Part shown: in pieces, positions 35,852-45,438 of the stretch
How positions within the stretch are numbered: position 1 is the first letter of the stretch
Layout: each line of letters begins with the position of its first letter
DNA from: Elusimicrobia bacterium GWA2_69_24
GTDB taxonomy: Bacteria > Elusimicrobiota > Elusimicrobia > UBA1565
Assembly: GCA_001799695.1 (NCBI GenBank)
Contig: MGTY01000095.1
Coordinates: 1-64,000, forward strand
Direction: 5' to 3'
DNA length: 64,000 nt
Position numbers and translations under genes: made by a program
Notes under the pieces: generated by a model
What the model saw: the letters and a program-made list of their open reading frames with translations, nothing else
Told to the model about the DNA's origin: nothing
Databases searched by the model: none

Positions 35852-37686
35852 CGGAGACCGTCGGAGCCCGCCTCCTGGGAGCGGGGCGCGGCCTGTTCGC
35901 GGTCTGGGCGCCCTTCGCCAGGAGCGTGGAGCTCCGCCTGGTCCGGCCCTTCGAGAAGCTCATCCCCATGGCGCTCTCCCAGGGCGGGCTCTTCCGCGCG
36001 ACGGCCGACAACGTGGCCCCGGGGACGCGCTACTTCTACCGCCTCGACGGCAAGATCGACCGGCCCGACCCGGCCTCGCGGCATCAGCCGGAAGGGGTGC
36101 GGGGGCCCTCCGAGGTCGTGGACGAGGCCTTCGCCTGGACGGACCCCTATTGGTGCGGGCTCCCCCTGCAGGACCTGGTCTTCTACGAGCTGCACGTGGG
36201 GACCTTCACCCCGGAGGGCACGCTCGACGCGGCCGCGGGACGGCTGGAGCGCCTGCGGGAGCTGGGCGTCACCGCCGTCGAGCTGATGCCCGTGGCGCAG
36301 TTCCCCGGGAAGCGCAACTGGGGCTACGACGGGGTCTTCGCCTGGGCGGTGCAGGACAGCTACGGCGGCCCGGCCGCGCTCAAGCGCTTCGTCGACCGCT
36401 GCCATCACCTGGGCCTGGCCGTGGTCCTGGACGTGGTGCACAACCACCTGGGCCCGGAGGGCTGCGTCCTGGGGGACTTCGGCCCCTACTTCCATGCGCG
36501 CGCGCGCACGCCCTGGGGGCCCGGTCTCAATTTCGACGGGCCGGATTCGGATCGCGTGCGCGCCTTCTTCATGGACAGCGCCCTGCGCTGGGTCTCGGAG
36601 TTCCGGGTGGACGCCCTGCGCCTGGACGCGGTCAACGAGATCGCGGACCTCTCCCCCGTGCACTTCCTGGACGAACTGGGCGCGGCCGTGCACGGCTTCG
36701 GCCGCTCCGTGAACCGCCTGGTCTACCTGGTCGCGGAGGACAACCGCAACGACCCGCGCCTGGTCCGGCCGCGCGAGCTGGGCGGGCGGGACCTCGACAG
36801 CCAGTGGTCCGACGACTTTCACCACGCCCTGCACGCCCTCCTGACGGGCGAGCGCAACGGCCGTTTCCAAGACTTCGGCGCGGTCGAGCCCCTGGCCAAG
36901 GCTTGGCGCGAGGGCTTCTGCTTCACGGGCCAGTATTCCCGCTACCGCCGCCGCCGCCAGGGCGCTCCCGCCGACCTCCTGCCCGCCCGGCGCTTCGTGG
37001 TCTGCGCGCAGAACCACGACCAGGTCGGCAACCGCGCGGACGGGGCGCGCTTCGGCGAGCTCCTCTCTTTCGAGGCGCAGAAGCTGGCCGCCGGGGCGGT
37101 CCTGCTCTCCCCCTTCCTCCCCCTCCTGTTCATGGGCGAGGAGCACGGTGAGACCGCGCCCTTCCACTTCTTCGCGGAGCACTCGGACCCGGCGCTGATG
37201 GCGGCCGTGCGCGACGGGCGCCGCTCCTTCCTGGCCGCCCAGGGCTGGGAAGCGGCGCTCCCGGACCCCTTCGCCGCCGAGACCTTCGAGCGCTCCCGGC
37301 CGGACTGGGGGCTCGCGGGCTCCGGCCGGCACCGCGAACTCCTGGCGCTCTACCAGGAGCTCCTCCGCCTGCGCCGGCAGCACCCCGCTCTGCGCAAGCC
37401 GGGCGCCGAGCCGGTCCGCGCCGTCGCTCTGGAGGAGCAGCGGACCCTTTTCGCCCTGCGGCGCTCGGACGAGGGCGCGGCGTTCGCCGTCTTCCACTTC
37501 GGCGACATGCGGGCCACCGTGCCGGTCCCGGCCCCGCCGGGGAACTGGCGCCGGGTGCTGGATTCCGCCGACGCCCGCTGGGGCGGCGGCGGGGCGCGGA
37601 CGCCGGAGGACCTGGGCAGCGCCGGGCAGGCGCCCCTGGAGCTGGCGCCGAAATCCTTCGTGCTCTACGAGGCTTCCCCCGCATGA
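35848..37686 (+). CDS. treZ: Malto-oligosyltrehalose trehalohydrolase
   Basis: 612 aa; 'FYELHVGTFTPEGTLDAAAGRLERLRELGVTAVELMPVAQFPGKRNWGYDGV', 'FRVDALRLDAVNEI', 'FLPLLFMGEEHGE'. Confidence 0.92.
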   Translation: MTETVGARLLGAGRGLFAVWAPFARSVELRLVRPFEKLIPMALSQGGLFRATADNVAPGTRYFYRLDGKIDRPDPASRHQPEGVRGPSEVVDEAFAWTDPYWCGLPLQDLVFYELHVGTFTPEGTLDAAAGRLERLRELGVTAVELMPVAQFPGKRNWGYDGVFAWAVQDSYGGPAALKRFVDRCHHLGLAVVLDVVHNHLGPEGCVLGDFGPYFHARARTPWGPGLNFDGPDSDRVRAFFMDSALRWVSEFRVDALRLDAVNEIADLSPVHFLDELGAAVHGFGRSVNRLVYLVAEDNRNDPRLVRPRELGGRDLDSQWSDDFHHALHALLTGERNGRFQDFGAVEPLAKAWREGFCFTGQYSRYRRRRQGAPADLLPARRFVVCAQNHDQVGNRADGARFGELLSFEAQKLAAGAVLLSPFLPLLFMGEEHGETAPFHFFAEHSDPALMAAVRDGRRSFLAAQGWEAALPDPFAAETFERSRPDWGLAGSGRHRELLALYQELLRLRRQHPALRKPGAEPVRAVALEEQRTLFALRRSDEGAAFAVFHFGDMRATVPVPAPPGNWRRVLDSADARWGGGGARTPEDLGSAGQAPLELAPKSFVLYEASPA

Positions 37687-40172
37687 AGCGCTGGGTCTGC
37701 CTGCACGGCCACTTCTACCAGCCGCCCCGGGAGAACCCCTGGCTCGAGACGGTGGAATGCCAGGACTCCGCCTACCCCTACCACGACTGGAACGAGCGGA
37801 TCTGCGCGGAATGCTACGCCCCCAACGCGGCGGCGCGGGTCCTCGACGGGGCAGGGAACGTCGTGCGCATCGCCAAGAACTATTCCCGCCTCAGCTTCAA
37901 TTTCGGCCAGTCGCTCCTGTCCTGGCTCGAGCGCTGCGCGCCCGCGGTGTACGCCGCGGTGCTGGAGGCGGACCGGGAGAGCGTGCAGCGCTTCTCGGGG
38001 CACGGCTCGGCCATGGCCCAGACCTACAGCCATTCCATACTCCCGCTGGCCAACCAGCGCGACAAGCGCACCGAGGTGCGCTGGGGGCTGATCGATTTCG
38101 AGCAGCGCTTCCGGCGCCGGCCCGAAGGGATGTGGCTGCCCGAGGCCGCGGTCGACACCGGGACCCTGGAAGTCCTGGCCGAGGAAGGCATCCTCTTCGT
38201 CGTGCTGGCCCCCGGGCAGGCGCGCTCCGTCCGGCCCATCGGCGGGGCCCCAGGGGGCGCCGCCCCCGCAGGCGCCGGCAGTCCTCCGCTCGCCGGGGCG
38301 GGGCCGTCGCTCTGGGAGGATGTCTCCGGGGGGAAGATCGACCCCAAGCGGCCCTACCGGGTGAGCCTGCCTTCGGGCGGGTCCATCACGGTCTTCTTCT
38401 ACGACGGCCCGGTCTCGCGGGCGGTCGCCTTCGAGGGCCTGCTCCAGCGCGGCGACCGCCTGGCGGACCGCCTCAAGAGCGCCTTCGACCCCAAGCTGGA
38501 CTACGAGCAGCTGGTGCACGTGGCCACCGACGGAGAATCCTACGGGCATCACCACCGCTTCGGAGAGATGGCGCTGGCCCACGCCCTGGACCTCATCGAA
38601 GCCTCCGAGGGGATCCGCCTCACCAACTACGGCGAGTTCCTCGCCGGGCACCCGCCCACGCACGAGGCCCGGATCGTGGAGCGCAGTTCCTGGAGCTGCG
38701 TGCACGGCATCGAGCGCTGGCGCTCGGACTGCGGCTGCCGCGCCGGAGGCCCCGCGGAGTGGAAGCAGGGCTGGCGGGCGCCGTTGCGGGAAGCCCTGGA
38801 ATGGCTGCGCGACCGGTTCACGGACACCTTCCGCGTCCAGGGCGCGGTCTTCTTCAAGGACCCCTGGGCCGCGCGCGACGACTACGTCCGTCTCATCCTG
38901 GACCGTTCCCAGGCCAAGATCACGGAGTTCCTGGCCCGGCACGCCGCGGTGCCCGTGAGCGGCAAGGAGCGCACCGCAGGCCTCAAGCTCCTGGAGCTGG
39001 AGCGGCACTCCCTGCTGATGTTCACCAGCTGCGGCTGGTTCTTCAACGAGGTATCCGGGATCGAGACCGCCCAGATCATGCGCTACGCGGCGCGCGCCCT
39101 CCAACTGCACCGGGAGCTGACCGGCCGGGACGTGGAGGACGACTTCCTGGAGCGCCTGTCTCTGGCGCGCTCCAATATCGCGGAGAAGCGCGACGGGCGC
39201 TGCGTGTACGAGCGGGACGTGAAGCCCTCGGCCCTCGACCCGTTCGGGGCCGCGGCCTACTTCGGGGCGGAGTCGCTGTTCGAGGCGGGAGTCCCGGACC
39301 CGGGCGTGCCGGCCTTCGAGTTCGAGCCGGGCGACCGGGCCCGCGCCGTCTCCGAGAAGGGGAAGCTGTCCGTGGGCCGCGTGCGCGTCAAGTCACGGGC
39401 GACCCTGGAGACCGTGGAGGCCGTGTACGCCTTCGCCCATCTGGGGGACGTGCGCATCGCCGGCGGCGCGGCCCCCTTCACCGACGATGCGGACTATGCC
39501 CGGCTCAAGGACGAGCTGCTCCGCGCTTTCGCGGAGCCCGACCCGTCCCGGCTGACGCTCGACCTCGATTCCCGGTTCGGCTCCGGGCGGGGCTCCTTCA
39601 CGGGTCTGCCCCTCGACGCCCAGCGGCGCCTGGCGCGGCGGATACTGGGGGAGACTTCGGCCGAGGCCGAGGCCGCGGCCCTGTCCTGGGCGGAGAAGCA
39701 CGCCGCCCTCGCGCGCTTCCTCACCGCCCTGGGCATCCCGTTCTCGCGGCCGGTGCGCAACACGCTGGAGTTCTCCCTGAACACCCGCCTCCGGCGCTGC
39801 CTGGAAGCGCCGCTGCCGGACTTCACGGGGGCCCTGGCGCTCATCGGGGAGATGAAGCGGGCTTCGCTCGCCCTGCATTCCGAAGAGCTCGCCGCCGCCA
39901 TACGGCCGTCGCTCGCGAGGCTCGCCGCGGTCCTTCAGGAAGGCCCCCCGGCGCTGGAGACCCTCGAAGGCCTGGGCGCCGCGGTGGAGCTGGCGCGGGA
40001 GATCGGCCCGGTGGGCATACTCTGGGACAGCGAGAACGCCTTCTACGACGCCCAGCTGCGCCTGCGCCCGTCCTGGGAACGCAGCGCCCTGGCCGGGGAC
40101 GAGGCCGCGCGACTCTGGCTCGAGCGCTTCGGAGAACTCGGGCGCAGGCTCAAGATCCAGGGGGCATCATGA
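37683..40172 (+). CDS. GH57-like / DUF3536 glycoside hydrolase
   Basis: 829 aa; 'CLHGHFYQPPRENPWLE', 'EGMWLPEAAVDTGTLEVLAEEGI', 'ATDGESYGHHHRFGEMALA'. Confidence 0.9.
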   Translation: MKRWVCLHGHFYQPPRENPWLETVECQDSAYPYHDWNERICAECYAPNAAARVLDGAGNVVRIAKNYSRLSFNFGQSLLSWLERCAPAVYAAVLEADRESVQRFSGHGSAMAQTYSHSILPLANQRDKRTEVRWGLIDFEQRFRRRPEGMWLPEAAVDTGTLEVLAEEGILFVVLAPGQARSVRPIGGAPGGAAPAGAGSPPLAGAGPSLWEDVSGGKIDPKRPYRVSLPSGGSITVFFYDGPVSRAVAFEGLLQRGDRLADRLKSAFDPKLDYEQLVHVATDGESYGHHHRFGEMALAHALDLIEASEGIRLTNYGEFLAGHPPTHEARIVERSSWSCVHGIERWRSDCGCRAGGPAEWKQGWRAPLREALEWLRDRFTDTFRVQGAVFFKDPWAARDDYVRLILDRSQAKITEFLARHAAVPVSGKERTAGLKLLELERHSLLMFTSCGWFFNEVSGIETAQIMRYAARALQLHRELTGRDVEDDFLERLSLARSNIAEKRDGRCVYERDVKPSALDPFGAAAYFGAESLFEAGVPDPGVPAFEFEPGDRARAVSEKGKLSVGRVRVKSRATLETVEAVYAFAHLGDVRIAGGAAPFTDDADYARLKDELLRAFAEPDPSRLTLDLDSRFGSGRGSFTGLPLDAQRRLARRILGETSAEAEAAALSWAEKHAALARFLTALGIPFSRPVRNTLEFSLNTRLRRCLEAPLPDFTGALALIGEMKRASLALHSEELAAAIRPSLARLAAVLQEGPPALETLEGLGAAVELAREIGPVGILWDSENAFYDAQLRLRPSWERSALAGDEAARLWLERFGELGRRLKIQGAS

Positions 40173-40759
40173 GAGCGTTCGCCGCGTCCGCCTTCCTGCC
40201 GCCCGTCATCCTCTTCCCGCTCTGGGCGCTGGCCGCCTGGCACGGCACCCGCGGGCCGGCCGGCGCGGCGGCGGGTCTGGTGCTGTGCATCGTCCCGATC
40301 CTGTGCGCGGTCGCCGCGGTCCCGGTGCTCCGCGGCAGTGTTCCGCCTTGGGGCTGGCGCACGAAGGCCGTCCTCGCGCTCGACCTCCTGCTCCTGGCGG
40401 GAGTGCTGGCGGTGCGCCCGCTGATGAACTCGCGGTACAAGCTGCGGTCGGAAGCCGAGACCCGGGAAGCCTTGGGCTCGCTGCGCGCCGCGATCGCATC
40501 CTGGGAGCGGGCCCACCACGGCGTCCCGCCAGAGAGGCCCTCCCTGATGACCCCCGGGCTCCTGCCCGAGCTCCCGAGACTCAACCTCCCGGGCACGGGT
40601 CACCCCATCACCCGGGAAGTGCGCTTCCCCGCCTCCAACGAGCCCCCGGATTCGGGCAAATGGTATTACGTGAACGAGCCCGGACATCCCTCCTTCGGAG
40701 CCGTGGCCATCGACTGCACCCACGCCGACTCTCTCGGGAAGCGCTGGTCCGACTACTGA
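40169..40759 (+). CDS. Membrane protein with pseudopilin-like C-terminus
   Basis: 196 aa; TM helices then 'EALGSLRAAIASWERAHHGVPP...SGKWYYVNEPGHPSFGAVAIDCTHADSLGKRWSDY'. Confidence 0.6.
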   Translation: MRAFAASAFLPPVILFPLWALAAWHGTRGPAGAAAGLVLCIVPILCAVAAVPVLRGSVPPWGWRTKAVLALDLLLLAGVLAVRPLMNSRYKLRSEAETREALGSLRAAIASWERAHHGVPPERPSLMTPGLLPELPRLNLPGTGHPITREVRFPASNEPPDSGKWYYVNEPGHPSFGAVAIDCTHADSLGKRWSDY

Positions 40760-40761
40760 CG

Positions 40762-40876
40762 CGTCCCAGGTGCACCTCCGTCCGGACCGCTCGGCCCTGC
40801 GGCCTCGCTTAGCGCTTCGCGGCGCTGTATGCGTATGCGCCGCTCGCGAAATCCGGCCGGAGATGCACCTGGGACG
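40762..40876. mobile_element. Uninterrupted copy of the 16.3-kb repeat core, flanked by a different inverted repeat
   Basis: Arms CGTCCCAGGTGCACCTCCG (40762-40780) / CGGAGATGCACCTGGGACG (40858-40876); core CGGACCGCTCGGCCCTGCGGCCTCGCTTAGCGCTTCGCGGCGCTG...CGCCGCTCGCGAAATCCG. Confidence 0.75.
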
Positions 40877-40907
40877 ATCCGTAGGGCGGATTTGGTAGAC
40901 TCCGGGC

Positions 40908-41786
40908 ATGTCCACCGCTTCCAAACTCGTATTCATCGCCATCGCTCTCGGACTCCTGTTCGGGGGCCTGCGCTGGTTCGAGCGCATCAACATCTACTTC
41001 CCCAGCCGGGAGCTGAGCCTGCACCCCGGCAGCCTGGGCATCCCGTACGAGGACGTGCTCTTCCAGTCTGAGGACGGGCTCCTGCTCCACGGCTGGTTCC
41101 TCGACGCGGCCCAGCCCATGCCGGACAAGCCCCTCCCGTTCAGGCCCCCCCTCCCGGCCGCGGAGCCGCTGCAGTCCAAGTCCGGCAGGCCCCCGGTCCT
41201 GGTGCTGTTCCACGGCAACGCCGGGAACGTGAGCAACCGCATCGAGAAGCTGGCCATCTTCCGCAAGCTCGGCCTGTCGGCGTTCGTCTTCGACTACCGC
41301 GGCTACGGCCGCAGCCAGGGCAGTCCCAGCGAGCAGGGAACCTACCGCGACGGGCTGGCGGCCGTGGACCTGCTGACGCGAGACATGGGCTACGCCCCCC
41401 AGGAGCTGGTCTACTACGGGGAATCGCTGGGCTGCGCCGTCGCCCTGGAGACCGCGCTGCGCCGCCCGCCCCAGGCCCTGGTGCTCGACAGCGGGTTCAC
41501 CTCGACCGTGGAGATGGGCCGGCGGACCTTCCCCTTCCTGCCGGTGCGCTGGATGGTGCGCTTCCGCTACGACAACCTCTCCAAGATCGGCGGCCTCAAG
41601 GTCCCGCTCCTGGTCCTGCACAGCCCCCAGGACGACATCGTCCCCTTCGATATGGGGCAGGCGAATTTCGCGGCGGCCCCCCGGCCCAAAATCTTTGTGG
41701 AGACCCGGGGGGACCACAACGAGGGCTTCGCGGACACCCCGTACTGGGCCCAAGCGATACGGGACTTCCTGGCTGAGCTTTTTTGA
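40908..41786 (+). CDS. Alpha/beta hydrolase (ABHD-type)
   Basis: 292 aa; 'VLVLFHGNAGNVSNRIEK', 'VDLLTRDMGYAPQELVYYGESLGCAVALE', 'GDHNEGF'. Confidence 0.9.
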   Translation: MSTASKLVFIAIALGLLFGGLRWFERINIYFPSRELSLHPGSLGIPYEDVLFQSEDGLLLHGWFLDAAQPMPDKPLPFRPPLPAAEPLQSKSGRPPVLVLFHGNAGNVSNRIEKLAIFRKLGLSAFVFDYRGYGRSQGSPSEQGTYRDGLAAVDLLTRDMGYAPQELVYYGESLGCAVALETALRRPPQALVLDSGFTSTVEMGRRTFPFLPVRWMVRFRYDNLSKIGGLKVPLLVLHSPQDDIVPFDMGQANFAAAPRPKIFVETRGDHNEGFADTPYWAQAIRDFLAELF

Positions 41787-41798
41787 TAGGATATCGAC

Positions 41799-42824
41799 AT
41801 GGCACCTGAACCCTGGGAAGACCCGAGCGAAGAGATCAAAGACCTCCTGGAGAGCATCCAGAAGCGCTTCCAAGGCGGCGTCGGCGTGCAGCTGAAGACC
41901 GCCGCCTCGGCCGTGGGCGTGCTGCTGGTCCTCGTCGCCGCCCTCACCTCCTTCTACACCGTGCAGCCCGAGGAGAAGGCCGTCATCCTCCGCTTCGGCC
42001 GCTTCGTGGCCACCCATCCGCCCGGCCTGCACTTCAAGCTGCCCTTCGGCATGGACCGCGCCGTCAAGGTGCCCACCGAGCGCATCCTCCAGGAGGAGTT
42101 CGGGTTCCGCTCCAAAGGCGAGAAGGCCGAACGCACGGACTACGCCGAGCACGCCTTCGCCGAGGAATCCCTCATGCTCACCGGGGACCTCAACGTGGCG
42201 GAGGTCGAGTGGATCGTGCAGTACAAGGTCTCCGATCCGCGCAAATTCCTCTTCAACGTCCGCGACGTGCGCAAGAACCTCCGGGACATCTCCCAGTCGG
42301 TCCTGCGCCGGGTCGTGGGCGACCACGAGGTCACCGAGGTGCTCACCACGGGCCGCGTGGCCATCGCCGAGGAGGCCCAGCGCCTCATGCAGGAGATCCT
42401 GGACCGCTACGACATCGGAGTGCGCATCGTCACCCTCAAGCTCCAGGACGTGAACCCGCCCGAGCCGGTGCGCCCGGCCTTCAACGAGGTCAACGCGGCC
42501 AAGCAGGAGCAGGAGAAGGTCATCAACGAGGCGGAACGGGAGTACAACAAGGTCATCCCCGAGGCCCGGGGCCGCGCGGAGGAGACGATCCGCAAGGCCG
42601 AAGGCGAGGCCACCGCCGCCGTCAACCGCGCCAAGGGCGAGGCGGACCGCTTCCGCTCCGTGCTGGCTGCCTACCGGACGGCGCCGCAGGTGACGCGCTC
42701 CCGGCTCTACATCGAGACCCTGGAGCAGGTCTACAGCCGCTTCCAGCAGGTCACCATCGTCGACAAGGGGGTGCAGGGTCTCCTGCCCCTCTTCGACACC
42801 CAGAAGAAGGGGGCCGCCCAATGA
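41799..42824 (+). CDS. hflK: HflK-like SPFH protein
   Basis: 341 aa; 'FYTVQPEEKAVILRFGRFVATHPPGLHFKLPFGMDRAVKV', SPFH and C-terminal coiled coil. Confidence 0.92.
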   Translation: MAPEPWEDPSEEIKDLLESIQKRFQGGVGVQLKTAASAVGVLLVLVAALTSFYTVQPEEKAVILRFGRFVATHPPGLHFKLPFGMDRAVKVPTERILQEEFGFRSKGEKAERTDYAEHAFAEESLMLTGDLNVAEVEWIVQYKVSDPRKFLFNVRDVRKNLRDISQSVLRRVVGDHEVTEVLTTGRVAIAEEAQRLMQEILDRYDIGVRIVTLKLQDVNPPEPVRPAFNEVNAAKQEQEKVINEAEREYNKVIPEARGRAEETIRKAEGEATAAVNRAKGEADRFRSVLAAYRTAPQVTRSRLYIETLEQVYSRFQQVTIVDKGVQGLLPLFDTQKKGAAQ

Positions 42825-43792
42825 AAGACGAGCGCCTCTACGTCGGACTGCTCGGACTGGTCCTGCTGGCCGTCCTCCTGAAGGGCTCGCTCTTCACGGT
42901 GGCCGAGTGGGAGCAGGCGATCATCACGCGCTTCGGCCGGCCGGTCGGGTCCCCGGTCACCAAGGCGGGCCTGCATTTTCGGACCATGCCCTTCATCGAC
43001 ACGGTCCACCGGCTCGACAAGCGGATCCTGAACTGGGACGGGTTCCCGAACCAGATCCCCACCAAGGACAAGAAGTACATCTGGGTGGACGCCACCGCGC
43101 GGTGGCATATCACCGATCCCCTGCTCTTCATCCAGACCGTGCGCGACGAGGACGGAGCGCGCTCGCGCCTCGACGGCATCCTGGACTCGGTCACGCGGGA
43201 CGTCATCTCCAACAACAACCTGGTGGAAGCGGTGCGCAACTCCAACGCCATCATCGACGCGGTCGCGGAGAAGAAGAAGCTCGCCGAATCGGGCAAGCTG
43301 CCCGTCACCGAGGAAGAAGTCGTGAGCGAGGTCGAACCCATCACGGCCGGGCGCGAACGCCTGAGCGCGCAGATCATCGAGAAGGCCCGGGCCGGGCTCA
43401 AGGAGTTCGGCATCGAGATCATCGATGTGCAGCTGCGCCGCATCGCCTACGAGGCCTCGGTCGAGCGCAAGGCCTTCGAGCGCATGATCTCCGAGCGCCA
43501 GCGCATCGCGGAGCGCATCCGTTCGGTGGGCAAGGGCGAACACGCCAAGATCTACGGCAAGATCCAGAAGGACCTGCAGGGGATCGAGTCCGAGGCCTAC
43601 CGCACGGCCACCACCATCCGCGGCAAGGCGGAGTCCGAGGCCATCCGCATCTACGCGGGCTCCATGAACGCAGACCCCGAGTTCTACGAGTTCGTCCGGA
43701 CTTTGGACGCCTACAAGGTGGCGCTCCCCAACGACACCCGGATGATCCTCTCCACCGAGAGCAAGTTCCTCGAGGGCCTGAGAAAGCGCTGA
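42821..43792 (+). CDS. hflC: HflC-like SPFH protein
   Basis: Start at ATG 42821 overlapping the hflK stop; 'FTVAEWEQAIITRFGRPVGSPVTKAGLHFRTMPFIDTVHRLDKRIL'. Confidence 0.92.
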   Translation: MKDERLYVGLLGLVLLAVLLKGSLFTVAEWEQAIITRFGRPVGSPVTKAGLHFRTMPFIDTVHRLDKRILNWDGFPNQIPTKDKKYIWVDATARWHITDPLLFIQTVRDEDGARSRLDGILDSVTRDVISNNNLVEAVRNSNAIIDAVAEKKKLAESGKLPVTEEEVVSEVEPITAGRERLSAQIIEKARAGLKEFGIEIIDVQLRRIAYEASVERKAFERMISERQRIAERIRSVGKGEHAKIYGKIQKDLQGIESEAYRTATTIRGKAESEAIRIYAGSMNADPEFYEFVRTLDAYKVALPNDTRMILSTESKFLEGLRKR

Positions 43793-44010
43793 CGGATCGA
43801 GGAAATCCATTTCCGCGGTCAGCGGCCCCGGCTCCGGTCGTCCGGACCGGGGCATCGTTTTCTGCCCCGCCGAATGCCCCATAATGGGACACGACTTGTT
43901 CGGCAACGGTACTGTCCTCTTAAAGAGTCAGCCTCCCCCGTCAAAAGGCAAGATAGTTGAATAAGTTGATGGCAGGCACCGCTACTGCACAGAGGCGGCG
44001 CTCTGGGAGA

Positions 44011-44997
44011 TTATTGGGAGGGGCTGGGGCGAAGGGACTCTATTAGCAGGCGCATTTCATCTATGGTGGCGGCGGCGCAGATGCGGCGGCGGAACTCGGC
44101 GGCGCCGGGCTTTCCCGCGACGTACCAGCAGGCGACCCGGCGCATGGGCCTGAGGGCGCGCTCGGAGCCTTGGATGCGCACCTCATGCTCCAGATGCTCG
44201 CCGAGGGCGGTGAGCCGGTCCTCCCAGGAGGGCGGCGCGGGGCGCGGGGCGCCGGAGAGTGCGGCCTCGGCTTCGCGGTAGAGCCAGGGGTTGCCCAACC
44301 CCCCCCGGCCGATCATGACGGCGTCGCAGCCGCTGACCTCCGTCAGGCGCCGGGCGTCCTCCCCGGTGTACACGTCCCCGTTGCCGAACACGGGGATGGA
44401 GACCGCGCGCTTGACCCGCCCGATGGCCTCGTAGTCCGCCTTGCCGGTGTAGCCCTGCTGGCGGGTGCGGCCGTGCACGCAGAGCGCGAGGATGCCCGAA
44501 TCCTGGGCGCGGCGGGCGATCTCCAGCGCTTCCCGGCCGCTCGCGTCCGTGAAGCCGATGCGCATCTTGACCGTGACCGGGATGCGCCGGACGGCGCGCA
44601 ATACGGCGCGGAAGATCTCCGAAGCCCGCTCGGGCTTGGTGAGCAGGGCCGCCCCGGCCCCGTCTTCGCCCTTGACCATCTTGGGGGCGGGGCAGCCCAG
44701 ATTGAGGTCGAGGAGCTCGAAGCCCATCGCCTCCACGCGGACGGAGGCCTCGGCCATCATGGCGGGGTCGCTGCCGATGAGCTGGGCGCCCAAGGGCCGG
44801 TCCTCGGGCAGGGAGCGCATGAGCTCCAGGGTCTTGCGGTTGGTGCGCACGAGCGCCGTGGCGGAGACCATCTCCAGGAAGGCGAAGCCCATGCCGCGCG
44901 GGCGCGCGACTAGGCGGAAGGCGAGGTCCGTACAGCCCGCCATGGGGGATTGCAGCACCCGGGTGTCGAGGGTGAGCGTTCCGATTCGCATCGCCAT
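44011..44997 (-). CDS. tRNA-dihydrouridine synthase (DusB-like)
   Basis: 328 aa; 'QSPMAGCTDLAFR', 'LDLNLGCPAPKMVKGEDGAGA', 'CVHGRTRQQGYTGKADY'. Confidence 0.93.
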   Translation of the reverse strand: MAMRIGTLTLDTRVLQSPMAGCTDLAFRLVARPRGMGFAFLEMVSATALVRTNRKTLELMRSLPEDRPLGAQLIGSDPAMMAEASVRVEAMGFELLDLNLGCPAPKMVKGEDGAGAALLTKPERASEIFRAVLRAVRRIPVTVKMRIGFTDASGREALEIARRAQDSGILALCVHGRTRQQGYTGKADYEAIGRVKRAVSIPVFGNGDVYTGEDARRLTEVSGCDAVMIGRGGLGNPWLYREAEAALSGAPRPAPPSWEDRLTALGEHLEHEVRIQGSERALRPMRRVACWYVAGKPGAAEFRRRICAAATIDEMRLLIESLRPSPSQ

Positions 44998-45003
44998 AGT
45001 TTA

Positions 45004-45397
45004 CACATATCCCCGATCCTCGGCTAAACGATAAATAGGCTCACCATACGACACCGCGACCCCCTTCGGGGCCGTCGGAATCTCCCGGGGCGATGACGAC
45101 GCAGCTGGCGGGCTGTTTTTAGCGGCGGCACAACGGGGCAACTGTGCCCGGGCACAGTTATCCCGGCTGGAGCCGACATCCAACCTCAGGTGTCCGGGAC
45201 TAATCCAGGCAAGGCGTCGAGATCTTTGATCAACTTGCTTCGGTGGGCCAGCTCCGTCAGCAGCGGCAAGCCGGCGAACGAGGTACTCTATTTCTCGCCC
45301 GGCGGGGATAGCCTTGCCTGCGGATTCGGGCGGCGCCGCAGGCGGCGTCACGAGTGTGCCCGGGCACAGCTGCTTAGCCGAGGATCGGGGACATATG
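45004..45397. mobile_element. Inverted-repeat-bounded ~390-bp non-coding element
   Basis: CCCCGATCCTCGGCTAA (45011-45027) and TTAGCCGAGGATCGGGG (45374-45390); two internal TGTGCCCGGGCACA palindromes. Confidence 0.6.
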
Positions 45398-45438
45398 AAG
45401 GGCCTTGAAAGGGGGCTTCTTTTGGGTTAATCTTCCCT

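Noticed and set aside
37757-40759. 1,000-aa plus-frame ORF spanning the GH57 gene and the next gene
   Set aside because: Its first ~800 codons are an Arg/Pro/Gly-rich out-of-frame shadow of the GH57 gene; only the final part from ATG 40169 looks coding.
45001-45408. Overlapping ORFs on both strands containing 'CARAQL'
   Set aside because: The peptide is the translation of the TGTGCCCGGGCACA palindrome and appears on either strand and at the 0.4-kb copy; treated as a repeat, not protein.
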